Origin: an uncultured Clostridia bacterium
Lineage (GTDB): Bacteria; Bacillota; Clostridia; Oscillospirales; Ruminococcaceae
Reading direction: 5' to 3'
DNA length: 56,004 nt
Assembly (NCBI GenBank): GCA_947589355.1
Contig: CANPZC010000013.1
Coordinates: 1-56,004 of the forward strand
Shown: positions 47,855-56,004 of the stretch, piece by piece
How the letters are laid out: every line of letters begins with the position of its first letter
How positions within the stretch are numbered: position 1 is the stretch's first letter
Notes under the pieces: generated by a model
Seen by the model: only the letters and a program-made list of their open reading frames with translations
What the model was told of the DNA's origin: nothing
Databases searched by the model: none
Translations under genes and position numbers: made by a program

Positions 47855-48571
47855 TCATTTAACGCCGCCAAATCTTCTTGCTCTGTTTGAAAATTCAATT
47901 ATAGCCTCGTCAAAATCGGCATCCGTAAAATCAGGCCAAAGAATGTTGGTAAAATAATACTCGGCATACGCAGCCTGCCATATCATAAAGTTTGAAAGCC
48001 GCATCTCTCCGCTGGGTCTGATAACATAATCGAGCGGCGGAATATCGGGCGCATCGAGGTTTTGCTCTATAAGCTGCGGCGTTATTTCGTCGGTACTTAT
48101 GCCGCTCTCGGCTATCTTTTTAACCGCGCGGCATATCTCGTCCTGACCGCCGTAATTTATTGCAAGTATCATGGTAGTGCCCGTAAAATGCTCCGAGCTT
48201 TTTTCGGTGTTGAGCATTTTTGCTTGCAGCGTTGGTGAAAGCGCGCTCCTGTCACCTATAAAACGCACCCTTATCTCCTCGTCGATAAAGTCTTTTACCT
48301 CGTCAAGGTTCTTTTCAAACAGATCCATAATGGCGTCAACTTCATCTTTGGGGCGCTTCCAGTTTTCGGTTGAAAACGCATAGAAAGTGATGTACTTTAT
48401 CCCAAGCGCCTTTGCGCGGCGAGTAATGCTGCGAAATACCTTTACGCCCTCTCTGTGCCCCAGCTTTCGCGGCAGACCGCGTTTTTTAGCCCACCTGCCG
48501 TTGCCGTCCATTATTACTCCTACATGAACAGGCACCTGCGAAAGCTGTGGTATAGGCTCTGACTTAGCCAT
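47855..48571 (-). CDS. uppS: Isoprenyl transferase (undecaprenyl diphosphate synthase)
   Basis: A 238-residue cis-prenyltransferase that makes undecaprenyl diphosphate, the lipid carrier for cell-wall synthesis. Conserved parts are 'VGVIMDGNGRWAKKRGLPRK' with the catalytic Asp, 'GHREGVKVFRSI', 'TFYAFSTENWKRP', 'AINYGGQDEICRA', 'DYVIRPSGEMRLSNFM' and 'YFTNILWPDF'. Length and order fit the family. ATG 48571 follows GGAGTGAT. It is 18 nt after frr and 25 nt before cdsA, in the usual pyrH-frr-uppS-cdsA operon. Confidence 0.97.
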   Translation of the reverse strand: MAKSEPIPQLSQVPVHVGVIMDGNGRWAKKRGLPRKLGHREGVKVFRSITRRAKALGIKYITFYAFSTENWKRPKDEVDAIMDLFEKNLDEVKDFIDEEIRVRFIGDRSALSPTLQAKMLNTEKSSEHFTGTTMILAINYGGQDEICRAVKKIAESGISTDEITPQLIEQNLDAPDIPPLDYVIRPSGEMRLSNFMIWQAAYAEYYFTNILWPDFTDADFDEAIIEFSNRARRFGGVK

Positions 48572-48589
48572 AATATCACTCCGTTAATT

Positions 48590-49144
48590 TTATATGGAAA
48601 GTATCTCTTTTTCCTTAGCCGCAACTATCTCGTCAATGTTCTTTATGAACTTATCGTGCAGCTTCTGAACCTGATCTTCGCCGTCTTTTTCGTCGTCCTC
48701 GGTTATCTCGGAGTTCTTCTTCATAGCTTTCAGCTTGTCGATAACGTCTCTTCTGATAGAACGAACGGCAACTTTTGAATCTTCGCCCATTTTCTTTATG
48801 TCTTTTACTATTTCTTTACGTCTTTCCTCGGTGAGCTGTGGGAACGTAAGGCGAAGCACAGTGCCGTCGTTTGCAGGGTTTATGCCTATGTCAGATGCCT
48901 GTATAGCCTTTTCTATGGGCTTTAGCTGCGATTTATCCCACGGCTGAATGGTCAGCACTCTTGCCTCCGCTACCGAGACGGTCGCCATCTGGCTTATAGG
49001 CGTGGGCGTGCCGTAGTAGTCAACGGTCACTTTGTCAAGCACGTTGGGGTTGGCTCTGCCTGCTCTTATAGCGGCAAAGTCTCTCTCCAGCACACTTATG
49101 GTCTTTTGCATTTTTTCTTTAGCCTTGTTGATAGCTTCTTTCAT
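48590..49144 (-). CDS. frr: Ribosome recycling factor
   Basis: A 184-residue protein of full family length that splits post-termination ribosomes together with EF-G. Typical segments are 'AIRAGRANPNVLDKVTVDYY', 'GTPTPISQMATVSV', 'LTIQPWDKSQLKPIEKAI' and 'LTEERRKEIVKDIKKMGED'. It is 31 nt after pyrH, the standard arrangement, with AAGGAG before ATG 49144. Confidence 0.98.
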   Translation of the reverse strand: MKEAINKAKEKMQKTISVLERDFAAIRAGRANPNVLDKVTVDYYGTPTPISQMATVSVAEARVLTIQPWDKSQLKPIEKAIQASDIGINPANDGTVLRLTFPQLTEERRKEIVKDIKKMGEDSKVAVRSIRRDVIDKLKAMKKNSEITEDDEKDGEDQVQKLHDKFIKNIDEIVAAKEKEILSI

Positions 49145-49175
49145 GATGATTTTCTCCTTTATAAAATTTTAAACT

Positions 49176-49889
49176 TTAATTTCCGCTGTAAACTATAGTG
49201 CCAACAGGTTTGCCCATGCAGGCATCATAAATGTTGTCGGGTCTTGCAAGATCAAACACAAGAATGGGTATGTTGTTATCCTTGCACATGGCAGCCGCTG
49301 TCGAATCCATTACCTGCAAGCCCTTGGCAAGAACTTCTGTAAAAGTAAGCGAATCGTACTTTTTAGCATCATCGTATTTGTGCGGGTCTTTGTCGTAAAC
49401 GCCGTCTACCATTGTGGCTTTTAAGATTATATCAGCCTCTATTTCAGCTGCCCTTAAAGATGCCGCCGTATCGGTAGAGAAAAACGGGTTGCCCGTGCCG
49501 CAGCCGAATATAACAACTCTGCCTTTTTCAAAATGCCGCAGCGCCTTGCCCCTGATGTACGGCTCAGCTACCTGCCGCATGGTAATGGCTGTCTGAACTC
49601 TTGCCTCAACGCCCACGTTTTCAAGAACATCTGCCACTGCGAGCGCGTTCATAGCCGTTGCAAGCATACCTATGTGGTCGGCTCTTGTTCTGTCCATAGC
49701 GCCGCTTGACCTGCCGCGCCAGAAATTTCCGCCGCCTACGACTATCGCAACTTCAACGCCTGCATCAACGCACTTTTTTATTGCCTGCGCATATGTCGTC
49801 ATAACATCATAGTCAAGACCTGTCTTTTTATCTCCTGCCAGAGCTTCTCCGCTCAGTTTCAGGAGTACCCTTTTGTATTTTGGCTCCAT
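49176..49889 (-). CDS. pyrH: UMP kinase
   Basis: A 237-residue bacterial UMP kinase of the amino acid kinase fold, converting UMP to UDP. It shows '[13 protein letters not shown]', '[13 protein letters not shown]', '[20 protein letters not shown]', '[19 protein letters not shown]' and '[13 protein letters not shown]'. ATG 49889 has GGAGAGG six bases upstream; the longer frame to 49949 reads through the leader. A hairpin (ACGGT/ACCGT, about 49907-49919) precedes the ribosome site. It is the first gene of the minus-strand operon. Confidence 0.97.
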   Translation of the reverse strand: MEPKYKRVLLKLSGEALAGDKKTGLDYDVMTTYAQAIKKCVDAGVEVAIVVGGGNFWRGRSSGAMDRTRADHIGMLATAMNALAVADVLENVGVEARVQTAITMRQVAEPYIRGKALRHFEKGRVVIFGCGTGNPFFSTDTAASLRAAEIEADIILKATMVDGVYDKDPHKYDDAKKYDSLTFTEVLAKGLQVMDSTAAAMCKDNNIPILVFDLARPDNIYDACMGKPVGTIVYSGN

Positions 49890-49939
49890 ATCTGACCTCT
49901 CCTTAACGGTGTGTACCGTTATATATTTATACATCTTAT

Positions 49940-49968
49940 ATTGTAGCATATTTTTTCCAATATGTAAA
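49940..49968 (-). promoter_or_regulatory. Sigma-A promoter of the pyrH operon
   Basis: Minus strand TTTACA (49963-49968) and TACAAT (49940-49945), 17-bp spacer, 51 bp upstream of pyrH. Confidence 0.7.
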
Positions 49969-50039
49969 GACGGCAGCGCAAATTTTTTGTTTACTTTATT
50001 AAAAAAATTTTATTGTACGGAATGAGGGGCGGCAAGCGG

Positions 50040-50068
50040 TTGATTTTATTTTTAAAATGTGTTATCAT
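50040..50068 (+). promoter_or_regulatory. Promoter of ispG-polC
   Basis: TTGATT (50040-50045) and TATCAT (50063-50068), 17-bp spacer. The predicted start near 50075 excludes the longer ispG start at 50059. Confidence 0.6.
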
Positions 50069-50100
50069 TATTATGTATCATGTTTTATGGGGTGAACGAT

Positions 50101-51138
50101 TTGAGAGAGGTAAAGAAAGTAAAAGTTGGCGATCTTTTGCTTGACGGCAAGAAAATATACATACAATCAATGCTGAATACGCGAAGCGATGATATAAAAG
50201 GCAGCGTGCAGCAGGCGGTAAGGCTTGAAGAAGCAGGGTGCGAGATAGTGCGCATAGCCGTGCCGGATATGGAGGCTGTTAAGCTTATTCCTGCTATAAA
50301 AGAGAAGATAAACATACCGCTGGTGGCTGATATACATTTTGACTACCGCCTTGCCCTTGCCAGCGCCGATGCAGGCATTGACAAGATACGCATAAACCCG
50401 GGCAACATAGGTACGCGCGAGAGGGTAATGCAGGTAGTGAAAAAATGCACTGAGAAGAATATCCCTATAAGAATAGGCGTGAACGGCGGCTCTCTTGAAA
50501 AGGATATTTTAGCAAAATACGGTCACCCTACGCCCGATGCACTTGTTGAAAGCGCGATTAGGCACGTTAAGATTCTTGAAGACTGCGATTTTGAAAACAT
50601 AGTTATTTCGATAAAAACATCAGATGTGCCGAATATGATAGCCGCTTACAGAAAAATGGCGCAGGTTTGCTCCTATCCTCTGCATTTGGGCGTTACCGAG
50701 GCAGGCACCGAGAGAATGGGAGTTATAAAGTCGGCGGTGGGAATAGGTTCTTTGCTTGCAGACGGCATTGGCGAGACCATTCGCGTTTCGCTGACCGACG
50801 ACCCCGTAAAGGAGATATACGCCGCGAAAGATATTCTCTCAGCCGTGAACAGGGGAGAGGGCGTTAAAATAGTTGCCTGCCCCACCTGCGGCAGAACACG
50901 CATTGACCTGATAGGTCTTGCAAACAAGGTGGAAGACGCTTTGCGCGGCTGCAAAAAGAACATAACCGTTGCGGTAATGGGCTGCGTTGTGAACGGCATA
51001 GGCGAGGCCGGCGAGGCTGATATAGGCATTGCGGGCGGCGACGGCTGCGCTGTTATATTCAGCAAAGGCGAAAAGATATGCACCGTGAGCGAGGATAAGG
51101 CTTTGCAAGCGCTGCTGAGCGAGATAGATAAGTTATAA
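50101..51138 (+). CDS. ispG: 4-hydroxy-3-methylbut-2-enyl diphosphate synthase (flavodoxin/ferredoxin)
   Basis: A 345-residue Fe-S enzyme of the MEP pathway for isoprenoid precursors. The TIM-barrel part has 'IQSMLNTRSDD', 'PLVADIHFDYRLAL' and 'DKIRINPGNIG'; the [4Fe-4S] ligands are Cys in 'VACPTCGRT' (about residue 260) and 'VMGCVVNGIGEAGEADIG' with the Glu ligand. TTG 50101 is chosen because GGGGTGA is five to six bases upstream and relatives begin here; ATG 50080 has no ribosome site. It precedes polC by 15 nt and is divergent from pyrH. Confidence 0.96.
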   Translation: MREVKKVKVGDLLLDGKKIYIQSMLNTRSDDIKGSVQQAVRLEEAGCEIVRIAVPDMEAVKLIPAIKEKINIPLVADIHFDYRLALASADAGIDKIRINPGNIGTRERVMQVVKKCTEKNIPIRIGVNGGSLEKDILAKYGHPTPDALVESAIRHVKILEDCDFENIVISIKTSDVPNMIAAYRKMAQVCSYPLHLGVTEAGTERMGVIKSAVGIGSLLADGIGETIRVSLTDDPVKEIYAAKDILSAVNRGEGVKIVACPTCGRTRIDLIGLANKVEDALRGCKKNITVAVMGCVVNGIGEAGEADIGIAGGDGCAVIFSKGEKICTVSEDKALQALLSEIDKL

Positions 51139-51153
51139 AGAGAAGTGAGATAA

Positions 51154-54100
51154 ATGTCAGCGATAAAAGAACTGCTGGAAGAGTATGCAAATTTAATACC
51201 AAAAGACATGGAAAACGGCAATGTTTTAAAGCTTATGACCGACAAGGAGTTTACATACCTTGCTGTGACAGCCGCTTTTGACACCCTTGTGCCTTATGAT
51301 GAGATAGAGGCGTTTCAAAGCGATCTGGCAAAGGCTCTGCGTGTAAAACAGTGCCTTGTGTACCCCAAATATGCTCCCGAACTTTTCGATGTTTCGTATT
51401 TTAAGGATATTACCGAGTTTCTGAAACGCAGCTTTTCTGCCGTGAACGGTTTTCTTGACGATGCAGATGCTAAGATGACGGACGGGAAACTTTGCATTAC
51501 ACTTAAAAACGGCGGCTACAAGGTGCTTGAAAAGGCAGGCATACACACCGCGCTGCCTAAGCTGATAAATGAACTGTTTTCTCTTGATATGGAAGTTGAT
51601 TTTACGGGTGAACTCAACGGCGACAAGGAATTTCTTGACAATTACCGCCGTGAGCTTTTAGAAAGCATACCCATGCCCGCGCCGCAGCCGAAAGAGGAAA
51701 AGAAAGAAAACGGCTTTGCATCTGTTTCGGTAAATTTTGCAGATGAAAATTTCATAGGTGAAGATGCGGTCATTATTATGGGAAATGCGATAGCAGGCGA
51801 TTCAAAATTTACGCCGCTGTCTGATATAAGGCTTTCAGATGATATGTATACCGTCTGGGGCGATGTTTTCAGCACCGAAACGCGCGAAACGAAAACTAAA
51901 AGGCTTATAGCAAATATCATGTTTACCGACTATACAAGCTCTCATACGATAAAGATCATAGCAGCCGACAAGGTAAACAAGTACAGCAAGAACAAGATAA
52001 CAAAAGCTGCTTTGGAAGAAGCTGTAGAAAAGATCAAAAACAAAACTATTGCAGTGCGCGGCAAGCTTGAATACGACGACTTTGATCATAAAGAGTATTT
52101 TACCCCTATAGATATTATGATAATTAAACGCCGTAAGAAATGCGACAACGCGGAGCAAAAGAGAGTTGAGCTGCATTGCCACAGCAATATGTCTGTTATG
52201 GATGCGATAACGCCGCCCGATGTGCTTGTAAAAAGGGCATATGACTGGGGACACAGGGCTATTGCCATTACCGACCACGGCGTATGCCAGGGGTATCCTG
52301 CCGCTATAAACGCCTGCGATGCCATACGTAAAAGCGGCGGCAAATTCAAGGTCATATTCGGCTGCGAGGCTTATCAGGTCAACGATAATGTAAAGGTATC
52401 TGTGGGAAATGATACGCGCAAACTGACCGATGAGTTTATAGCTTTTGATATAGAAACAACGGGTCTTTCAGCGGCAACGGGCAGAATAATCGAAATAGGC
52501 GCGGTAAAAATGCGCGGTCTTGAAGTTGTTGATACTTTTGATACTTTTATAGACCAAGGAATAAGGATACCCGACAATATAATCAATCTTACGGGAATTA
52601 CAAACGAAATGGTTAAGGGCGCGCCGAATGAAAAGCAAGCTCTTGACAGCTTTTTTGAGTTTTGCGGCAAGTCGCCCGTGCTGATAGCGCACAATGCTTC
52701 TTTTGATACTTCGTTTATAAATTCGTATCTTGCACGCAGCGGCGAAAGTTTTGAATATTCTTATATAGATACCCTTGCCATGTCAAGAATGATGCTGCCC
52801 GAGCTTAAAAAACACAAGCTTGATAAGGTCGCGCAGCATTTGAAACTGGGAGATTTCGAGCATCACCGCGGCAACGACGATGCTCGCATATGCGGTGAGA
52901 TCTTTGCAAAGCTTGCTTCGCAGCTGCTTAAAGATTACGGTGAAAACGCTGTAACATTTGATAAGCTGAACAGCCTTTGCGGCGTTGTTGACGTTGCAAA
53001 CATACCGCCGAAAGATACATATCACCAGATAATTCTTGTAAAGGACAATGTGGGACTTAAAAACCTGTACAAGCTGGTTTCATATTCAAATCTTAAATAC
53101 TTTAAAAAAGTGCCGCGTATACCCAAATCGGAGCTCATAGCTCACCGCGAGGGTCTTATCATAGGCAGCGCGTGCGAGGCTGGAGAGCTTTTCAGGGCGG
53201 TGGCGGCAGGAAAACCGTGGAACGAACTTTGCGAGATAGCATCGTTTTATGATTATCTTGAGATACAGCCTATAGGCAACAACGCTTTCATGCTGAGAAA
53301 CGGCACAGCCGCAAGCGAAGAGCAGCTGCGCGACTTTAACAGAACTATTGTAAAACTGGGCGATGAACTGGGTATACCGGTATGCGCTACCGGTGATGTG
53401 CATTTTCTTGATAAGAAAGATGCCATATTCCGCACGATGATACAAAGCGTAAGATACCCCGAAGACTGCGATAACCAGCCGCCGCTGTATTTCAAAACTA
53501 CCGAGGAGATGCTTGAAGAATTTTCGTATCTCGGCGAGGAAAAGGCTTTTGAGATAGTTGTTAAAAACACGAATATGATAGCCGATATGTGCGACCCCGA
53601 TCTGAGACCTTTTCCGAACGGCACATTTACGCCGTACATAGAAGGCTCGGTGCGCGAATTGCAGGTGATATGCTGGAAACGCTGCTGCTCGATATACGGC
53701 GATGTTGACCCGGAAACTATAGAGATACCCGAGGGCGAGGACGCGGATATTTCAGCCTGCTTTGAGGGGCATATACCCGATATAGTGTTCAAGCGGCTGA
53801 AAAGAGAGCTTGACTCTATAATAAAGCACGGTTTTGCGGTGCTTTATATGATTTCTCAGAAGATAGTTGCAAACTCAAACGAGAACGGCTATCAGGTGGG
53901 TTCAAGAGGCTCGGTAGGTTCGTCGTTCGTGGCATCTATGTCGGGAATATCGGAAGTAAATCCGCTTATGCCGCATTACTACTGCAAAAAGTGCCACTAC
54001 AGCGAATTTGTCACCGACGGTTCGGTAGGCTCGGGCTTTGACCTGCCCGATAAAAACTGCCCCAACTGCGGCGAGCCGCTCCAGCGTGACGGACACGACA

Positions 54101-55587
54101 TACCGTTTGAAACGTTTCTAGGTTTTGACGGCGACAAAGCGCCCGATATCGACCTTAACTTCTCGGGAGACTATCAGGCAAAGGCACATAAGTATACCGA
54201 AGAACTTTTCGGCGAAGACCACGTATTCAAAGCAGGCACAATAAGCCTTGTAAAGGAAAAGACCGCTTTCGGATATATAAAAAAGTATTACGAAAGCAAA
54301 AATCCCACATCAGGCGGCAGCAATATTACCGATGCGGAAATGCAAAGGCTTGTTCTGGGCTGTACGGGTATAAAGAGAACTACCAGCCAGCACCCCGGAG
54401 GAATGGTAGTTATACCTGCGGGATATGACGTTTATGATTTTACGCCCGTTCAGCACCCTGCCGACAAGACGGATTCCGATATGGTGACCACGCACTTTGA
54501 CTTCCGTTCGCTGCATGATACCATACTTAAACTTGACGAGCTGGGTCACGATGTGCCGACTATGTATAAGTATCTTGAAATGTTCACGGGCAAGGAAATA
54601 ACTACAGTACCTATGTCAGATCCGCAGGTGTACCAGCTGTTTACATCTACCGATTCGCTTGGCGTTACCGAGGAAGATATTTTCACTCCGAACGGCACTT
54701 TGGGCATACCCGAAATGGGTACGAGATTCGTTATAAAAATGCTTTTGGAAGCCAGACCGAAGAACTTCTCCGACCTTTTGCAGATATCGGGACTTTCTCA
54801 CGGAACCGACGTCTGGACGGGCAACGCGCAGGATCTTATAGCAAACGGCACTTGCGATATTTCCTCGGTAATAGGTACGCGTGACAGCATTATGACGTAT
54901 CTTTTGTATCACGGCTTAGAGCCGAAACTGGCGTTCAGCATAATGGAGATAACCCGTAAAGGACAGGCTGTCAAAAAGCTTACAGAGGAAATGAAACAGA
55001 ATATGCGCGACCATGATGTGCCCGAGTGGTATATAGATTCATGCCTGAAAATTAAGTATATGTTCCCGAAAGCACACGCAGCAGCGTATATGATAGCGTC
55101 TATTCGGCTTTGCTGGTTCAAGGTGCATGAGCCGCTTGCGTTTTATGCCACGATGTTCACGGTAAAAGGCGAGGCTTTCGATTATGATACTATAAGCAAA
55201 GGCAAGCTTGCGGTCAAAAACAAAATATCCGATATGAGGGGTGTAAACGATCTCTCGGCTACCGAAGCAGATACGCTCGATACCCTGATGCTGGTGAACG
55301 AAATGCTCAGCCGCGGATTTGAGTTTTTGCCGATAGACATACACAAGTCGCATTCATTTATATATAAGATAGAAGACGGCAAACTTCGCGTGCCTTTCTG
55401 CGCGCTTGCAGGTGTTGGCAGAACAGCCGCCGATTATGTGTATGAAGCAGCGTGCAGCATTAAGGATTTTGTTTCTATAGAAGATTTCCAGTTAAGATCT
55501 AAAGTTACAAAAAGCGCTATTGAGGCTCTTACAAGCTGCGGAGCGTTCGGAGATATACCGGCAGACAGCCAGATGTCGTTTTTCTGA
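51154..55587 (+). CDS. polC: DNA polymerase III subunit alpha, Gram-positive type (PolC)
   Basis: A 1477-residue replicative polymerase of low-GC Gram-positives. Order of domains: N-terminal domain about 1-190, OB fold about 200-320, PHP domain from about 338 ('[19 protein letters not shown]') interrupted by the DEDDh proofreading exonuclease ('[18 protein letters not shown]' about 427, '[17 protein letters not shown]', '[14 protein letters not shown]'), a zinc site 'CKKCHYSEF...CPNCGEP' (about 945-972), and the polymerase core ('[16 protein letters not shown]', '[10 protein letters not shown]'). It spans the full family length with no defect. ATG 51154 is preceded by a weak AGAAGTGAG. Confidence 0.98.
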   Translation: MSAIKELLEEYANLIPKDMENGNVLKLMTDKEFTYLAVTAAFDTLVPYDEIEAFQSDLAKALRVKQCLVYPKYAPELFDVSYFKDITEFLKRSFSAVNGFLDDADAKMTDGKLCITLKNGGYKVLEKAGIHTALPKLINELFSLDMEVDFTGELNGDKEFLDNYRRELLESIPMPAPQPKEEKKENGFASVSVNFADENFIGEDAVIIMGNAIAGDSKFTPLSDIRLSDDMYTVWGDVFSTETRETKTKRLIANIMFTDYTSSHTIKIIAADKVNKYSKNKITKAALEEAVEKIKNKTIAVRGKLEYDDFDHKEYFTPIDIMIIKRRKKCDNAEQKRVELHCHSNMSVMDAITPPDVLVKRAYDWGHRAIAITDHGVCQGYPAAINACDAIRKSGGKFKVIFGCEAYQVNDNVKVSVGNDTRKLTDEFIAFDIETTGLSAATGRIIEIGAVKMRGLEVVDTFDTFIDQGIRIPDNIINLTGITNEMVKGAPNEKQALDSFFEFCGKSPVLIAHNASFDTSFINSYLARSGESFEYSYIDTLAMSRMMLPELKKHKLDKVAQHLKLGDFEHHRGNDDARICGEIFAKLASQLLKDYGENAVTFDKLNSLCGVVDVANIPPKDTYHQIILVKDNVGLKNLYKLVSYSNLKYFKKVPRIPKSELIAHREGLIIGSACEAGELFRAVAAGKPWNELCEIASFYDYLEIQPIGNNAFMLRNGTAASEEQLRDFNRTIVKLGDELGIPVCATGDVHFLDKKDAIFRTMIQSVRYPEDCDNQPPLYFKTTEEMLEEFSYLGEEKAFEIVVKNTNMIADMCDPDLRPFPNGTFTPYIEGSVRELQVICWKRCCSIYGDVDPETIEIPEGEDADISACFEGHIPDIVFKRLKRELDSIIKHGFAVLYMISQKIVANSNENGYQVGSRGSVGSSFVASMSGISEVNPLMPHYYCKKCHYSEFVTDGSVGSGFDLPDKNCPNCGEPLQRDGHDIPFETFLGFDGDKAPDIDLNFSGDYQAKAHKYTEELFGEDHVFKAGTISLVKEKTAFGYIKKYYESKNPTSGGSNITDAEMQRLVLGCTGIKRTTSQHPGGMVVIPAGYDVYDFTPVQHPADKTDSDMVTTHFDFRSLHDTILKLDELGHDVPTMYKYLEMFTGKEITTVPMSDPQVYQLFTSTDSLGVTEEDIFTPNGTLGIPEMGTRFVIKMLLEARPKNFSDLLQISGLSHGTDVWTGNAQDLIANGTCDISSVIGTRDSIMTYLLYHGLEPKLAFSIMEITRKGQAVKKLTEEMKQNMRDHDVPEWYIDSCLKIKYMFPKAHAAAYMIASIRLCWFKVHEPLAFYATMFTVKGEAFDYDTISKGKLAVKNKISDMRGVNDLSATEADTLDTLMLVNEMLSRGFEFLPIDIHKSHSFIYKIEDGKLRVPFCALAGVGRTAADYVYEAACSIKDFVSIEDFQLRSKVTKSAIEALTSCGAFGDIPADSQMSFF

Positions 55588-55633
55588 TAAAATGCAGGCT
55601 TGTGAAACTATAAATGTTTGTGCAAAATTTCTA

Positions 55634-55679
55634 TTGACAGTCTGCACTTGCGTATGCTATCATAGTATCATGATACTAT
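55634..55679 (+). promoter_or_regulatory. hisZ promoter with an 18-bp palindromic operator
   Basis: TTGACA (55634-55639), 18-bp spacer, TATCAT (55658-55663) with TGC before it. The perfect palindrome ATAGTATCATGATACTAT (55662-55679) overlaps the -10 and the predicted start, a typical repressor site. A TrpR-like HisR (YerC) repressor is one possible binder. Confidence 0.65.
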
Positions 55680-55720
55680 AGTAATACTTTAATGCGGTAA
55701 AATATCTGAAAGGAAAATAT

Positions 55721-56004
55721 ATGCGTACATATGAACTGATAACCCCCGAGGGTACAAAAGACGTGCTTTTTGACGAGTGCCTTGCGCGGCGCGACGTTGA
55801 GAACAGATACAGAAAAATATTTGGCGGAATGGGCTACAGCGAGGTCATAACGCCGGGAATAGAGTTTTACGATGTGTTCAATGACGGCTCTAGGAAGTAT
55901 TCGCAGGAGGCGCTTTATAAACTTACCGATGCAAAGGGCAGGCTGATAACACTTCGCCCCGACTGCACGATACCTATAGCGCGCCTTGCAGCAACAAGAC
56001 TGCG
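55721..56004 (+). CDS. hisZ: ATP phosphoribosyltransferase regulatory subunit, 5' part (partial at right edge)
   Basis: The first 94 residues of a class II aminoacyl-tRNA-synthetase-like protein. 'TPEGTKDVLFDECLARRDVE', 'GYSEVITPGIEFYDVF', 'ALYKLTDAKGRLITLRPDCT' and 'PIARLAATRL' fit HisZ, the regulatory partner of a short HisG in the first step of histidine synthesis. HisS shares this fold, but the short start and the 'LYKL.D..GRL..LRPD.T.PIAR' pattern favour HisZ. ATG 55721 follows AAAGGAAA. The gene continues beyond the window; hisG would be expected next. Confidence 0.85.
   Translation, partial: MRTYELITPEGTKDVLFDECLARRDVENRYRKIFGGMGYSEVITPGIEFYDVFNDGSRKYSQEALYKLTDAKGRLITLRPDCTIPIARLAATRL

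Noticed and set aside
51154-55587. The exonuclease motif inside polC as sign of a fusion with the element nuclease
   Set aside because: The DEDDh exonuclease inserted in PHP is the normal architecture of PolC.

Overview
The window reads as a chromosome segment of a low-to-moderate GC, Gram-positive anaerobe of the class Clostridia, most likely a Ruminococcus-like member of the Oscillospiraceae. The grounds are a Gram-positive PolC next to ispG, BceRS-like and LytTR/GHKL two-component systems, many lipobox lipoproteins, sigma-A promoters of TTGACA/TATAAT type, AGGAGG ribosome sites and CCA-encoding tRNAs. The species call is inference. Both ends cut a gene: an ABC permease on the left and hisZ on the right.

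Regions, left to right. (1) 1-3333: an ABC transporter with an OmpR-type regulator and a histidine kinase, arranged like a peptide-antibiotic sensing/resistance module. (2) 3419-7316: an AgrA/AgrC-like pair, then a promoter preceded by a 9-N12-9 direct repeat of the LytTR type, a 36-codon remnant that looks like the N-terminus of AgrB, and two surface or lipoprotein genes. (3) 7556-12225: a five-gene operon with a circularly permuted ATP-grasp enzyme, an alpha-E protein, a transglutaminase-like protein and two AstE-type carboxypeptidase relatives, the second of which has lost zinc ligands. (4) 12308-16322: two copies of a 127-nt structured repeat with compensatory base changes, flanking a GNAT gene and a DUF1848 gene; then an aldo/keto reductase, a second GNAT and a CMD-cupin protein. 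(5) 16363-22776, minus strand: an NAPE-PLD-like hydrolase, a TetR operon with a likely autoregulatory operator, and a hybrid histidine kinase coupled to a lipoprotein that fuses a solute-binding domain to a 5'-nucleotidase C-terminal domain. (6) 22995-28155, minus strand: a FecR/InlB-repeat surface protein, a TIM-barrel epimerase and a decayed CHASE2-adenylate cyclase. (7) 28431-34303: two paralogous lipoproteins with a C-x4-C-x-H-x(6,7)-C motif interleaved with an ABC-2 exporter. (8) 34446-37396: three oxidoreductase/epimerase genes.

(9) 37478-46800 is an accessory region: an McrB-like AAA+ ATPase and a DUF2357/PD-(D/E)XK nuclease bounded by short direct repeats, four tRNAs (Gly, Arg, His, Ala), and a small integrative-element remnant. 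The remnant holds a tyrosine integrase, a candidate 77-nt small RNA, a membrane-tethered DEDDh-BRCT nuclease, an S24/LexA-like repressor with four operator copies, a second XRE repressor with its own operators and several proteins of fewer than 50 residues. (10) 47011-55587: housekeeping genes pyrH-frr-uppS-cdsA on the minus strand, divergent from ispG-polC on the plus strand. These usually form one colinear cluster with dxr and rseP, so a rearrangement is likely. (11) 55721-56004: start of hisZ behind a promoter with an 18-bp perfect palindrome.

No single gene is without known relatives. The items that look least described are the 127-nt repeat element, the solute-binding/5'-nucleotidase-C fusion with its kinase, the Cys/His-motif lipoprotein exporter operon, the McrBC-like pair with its flanking repeats, and the small element with two repressor switches.
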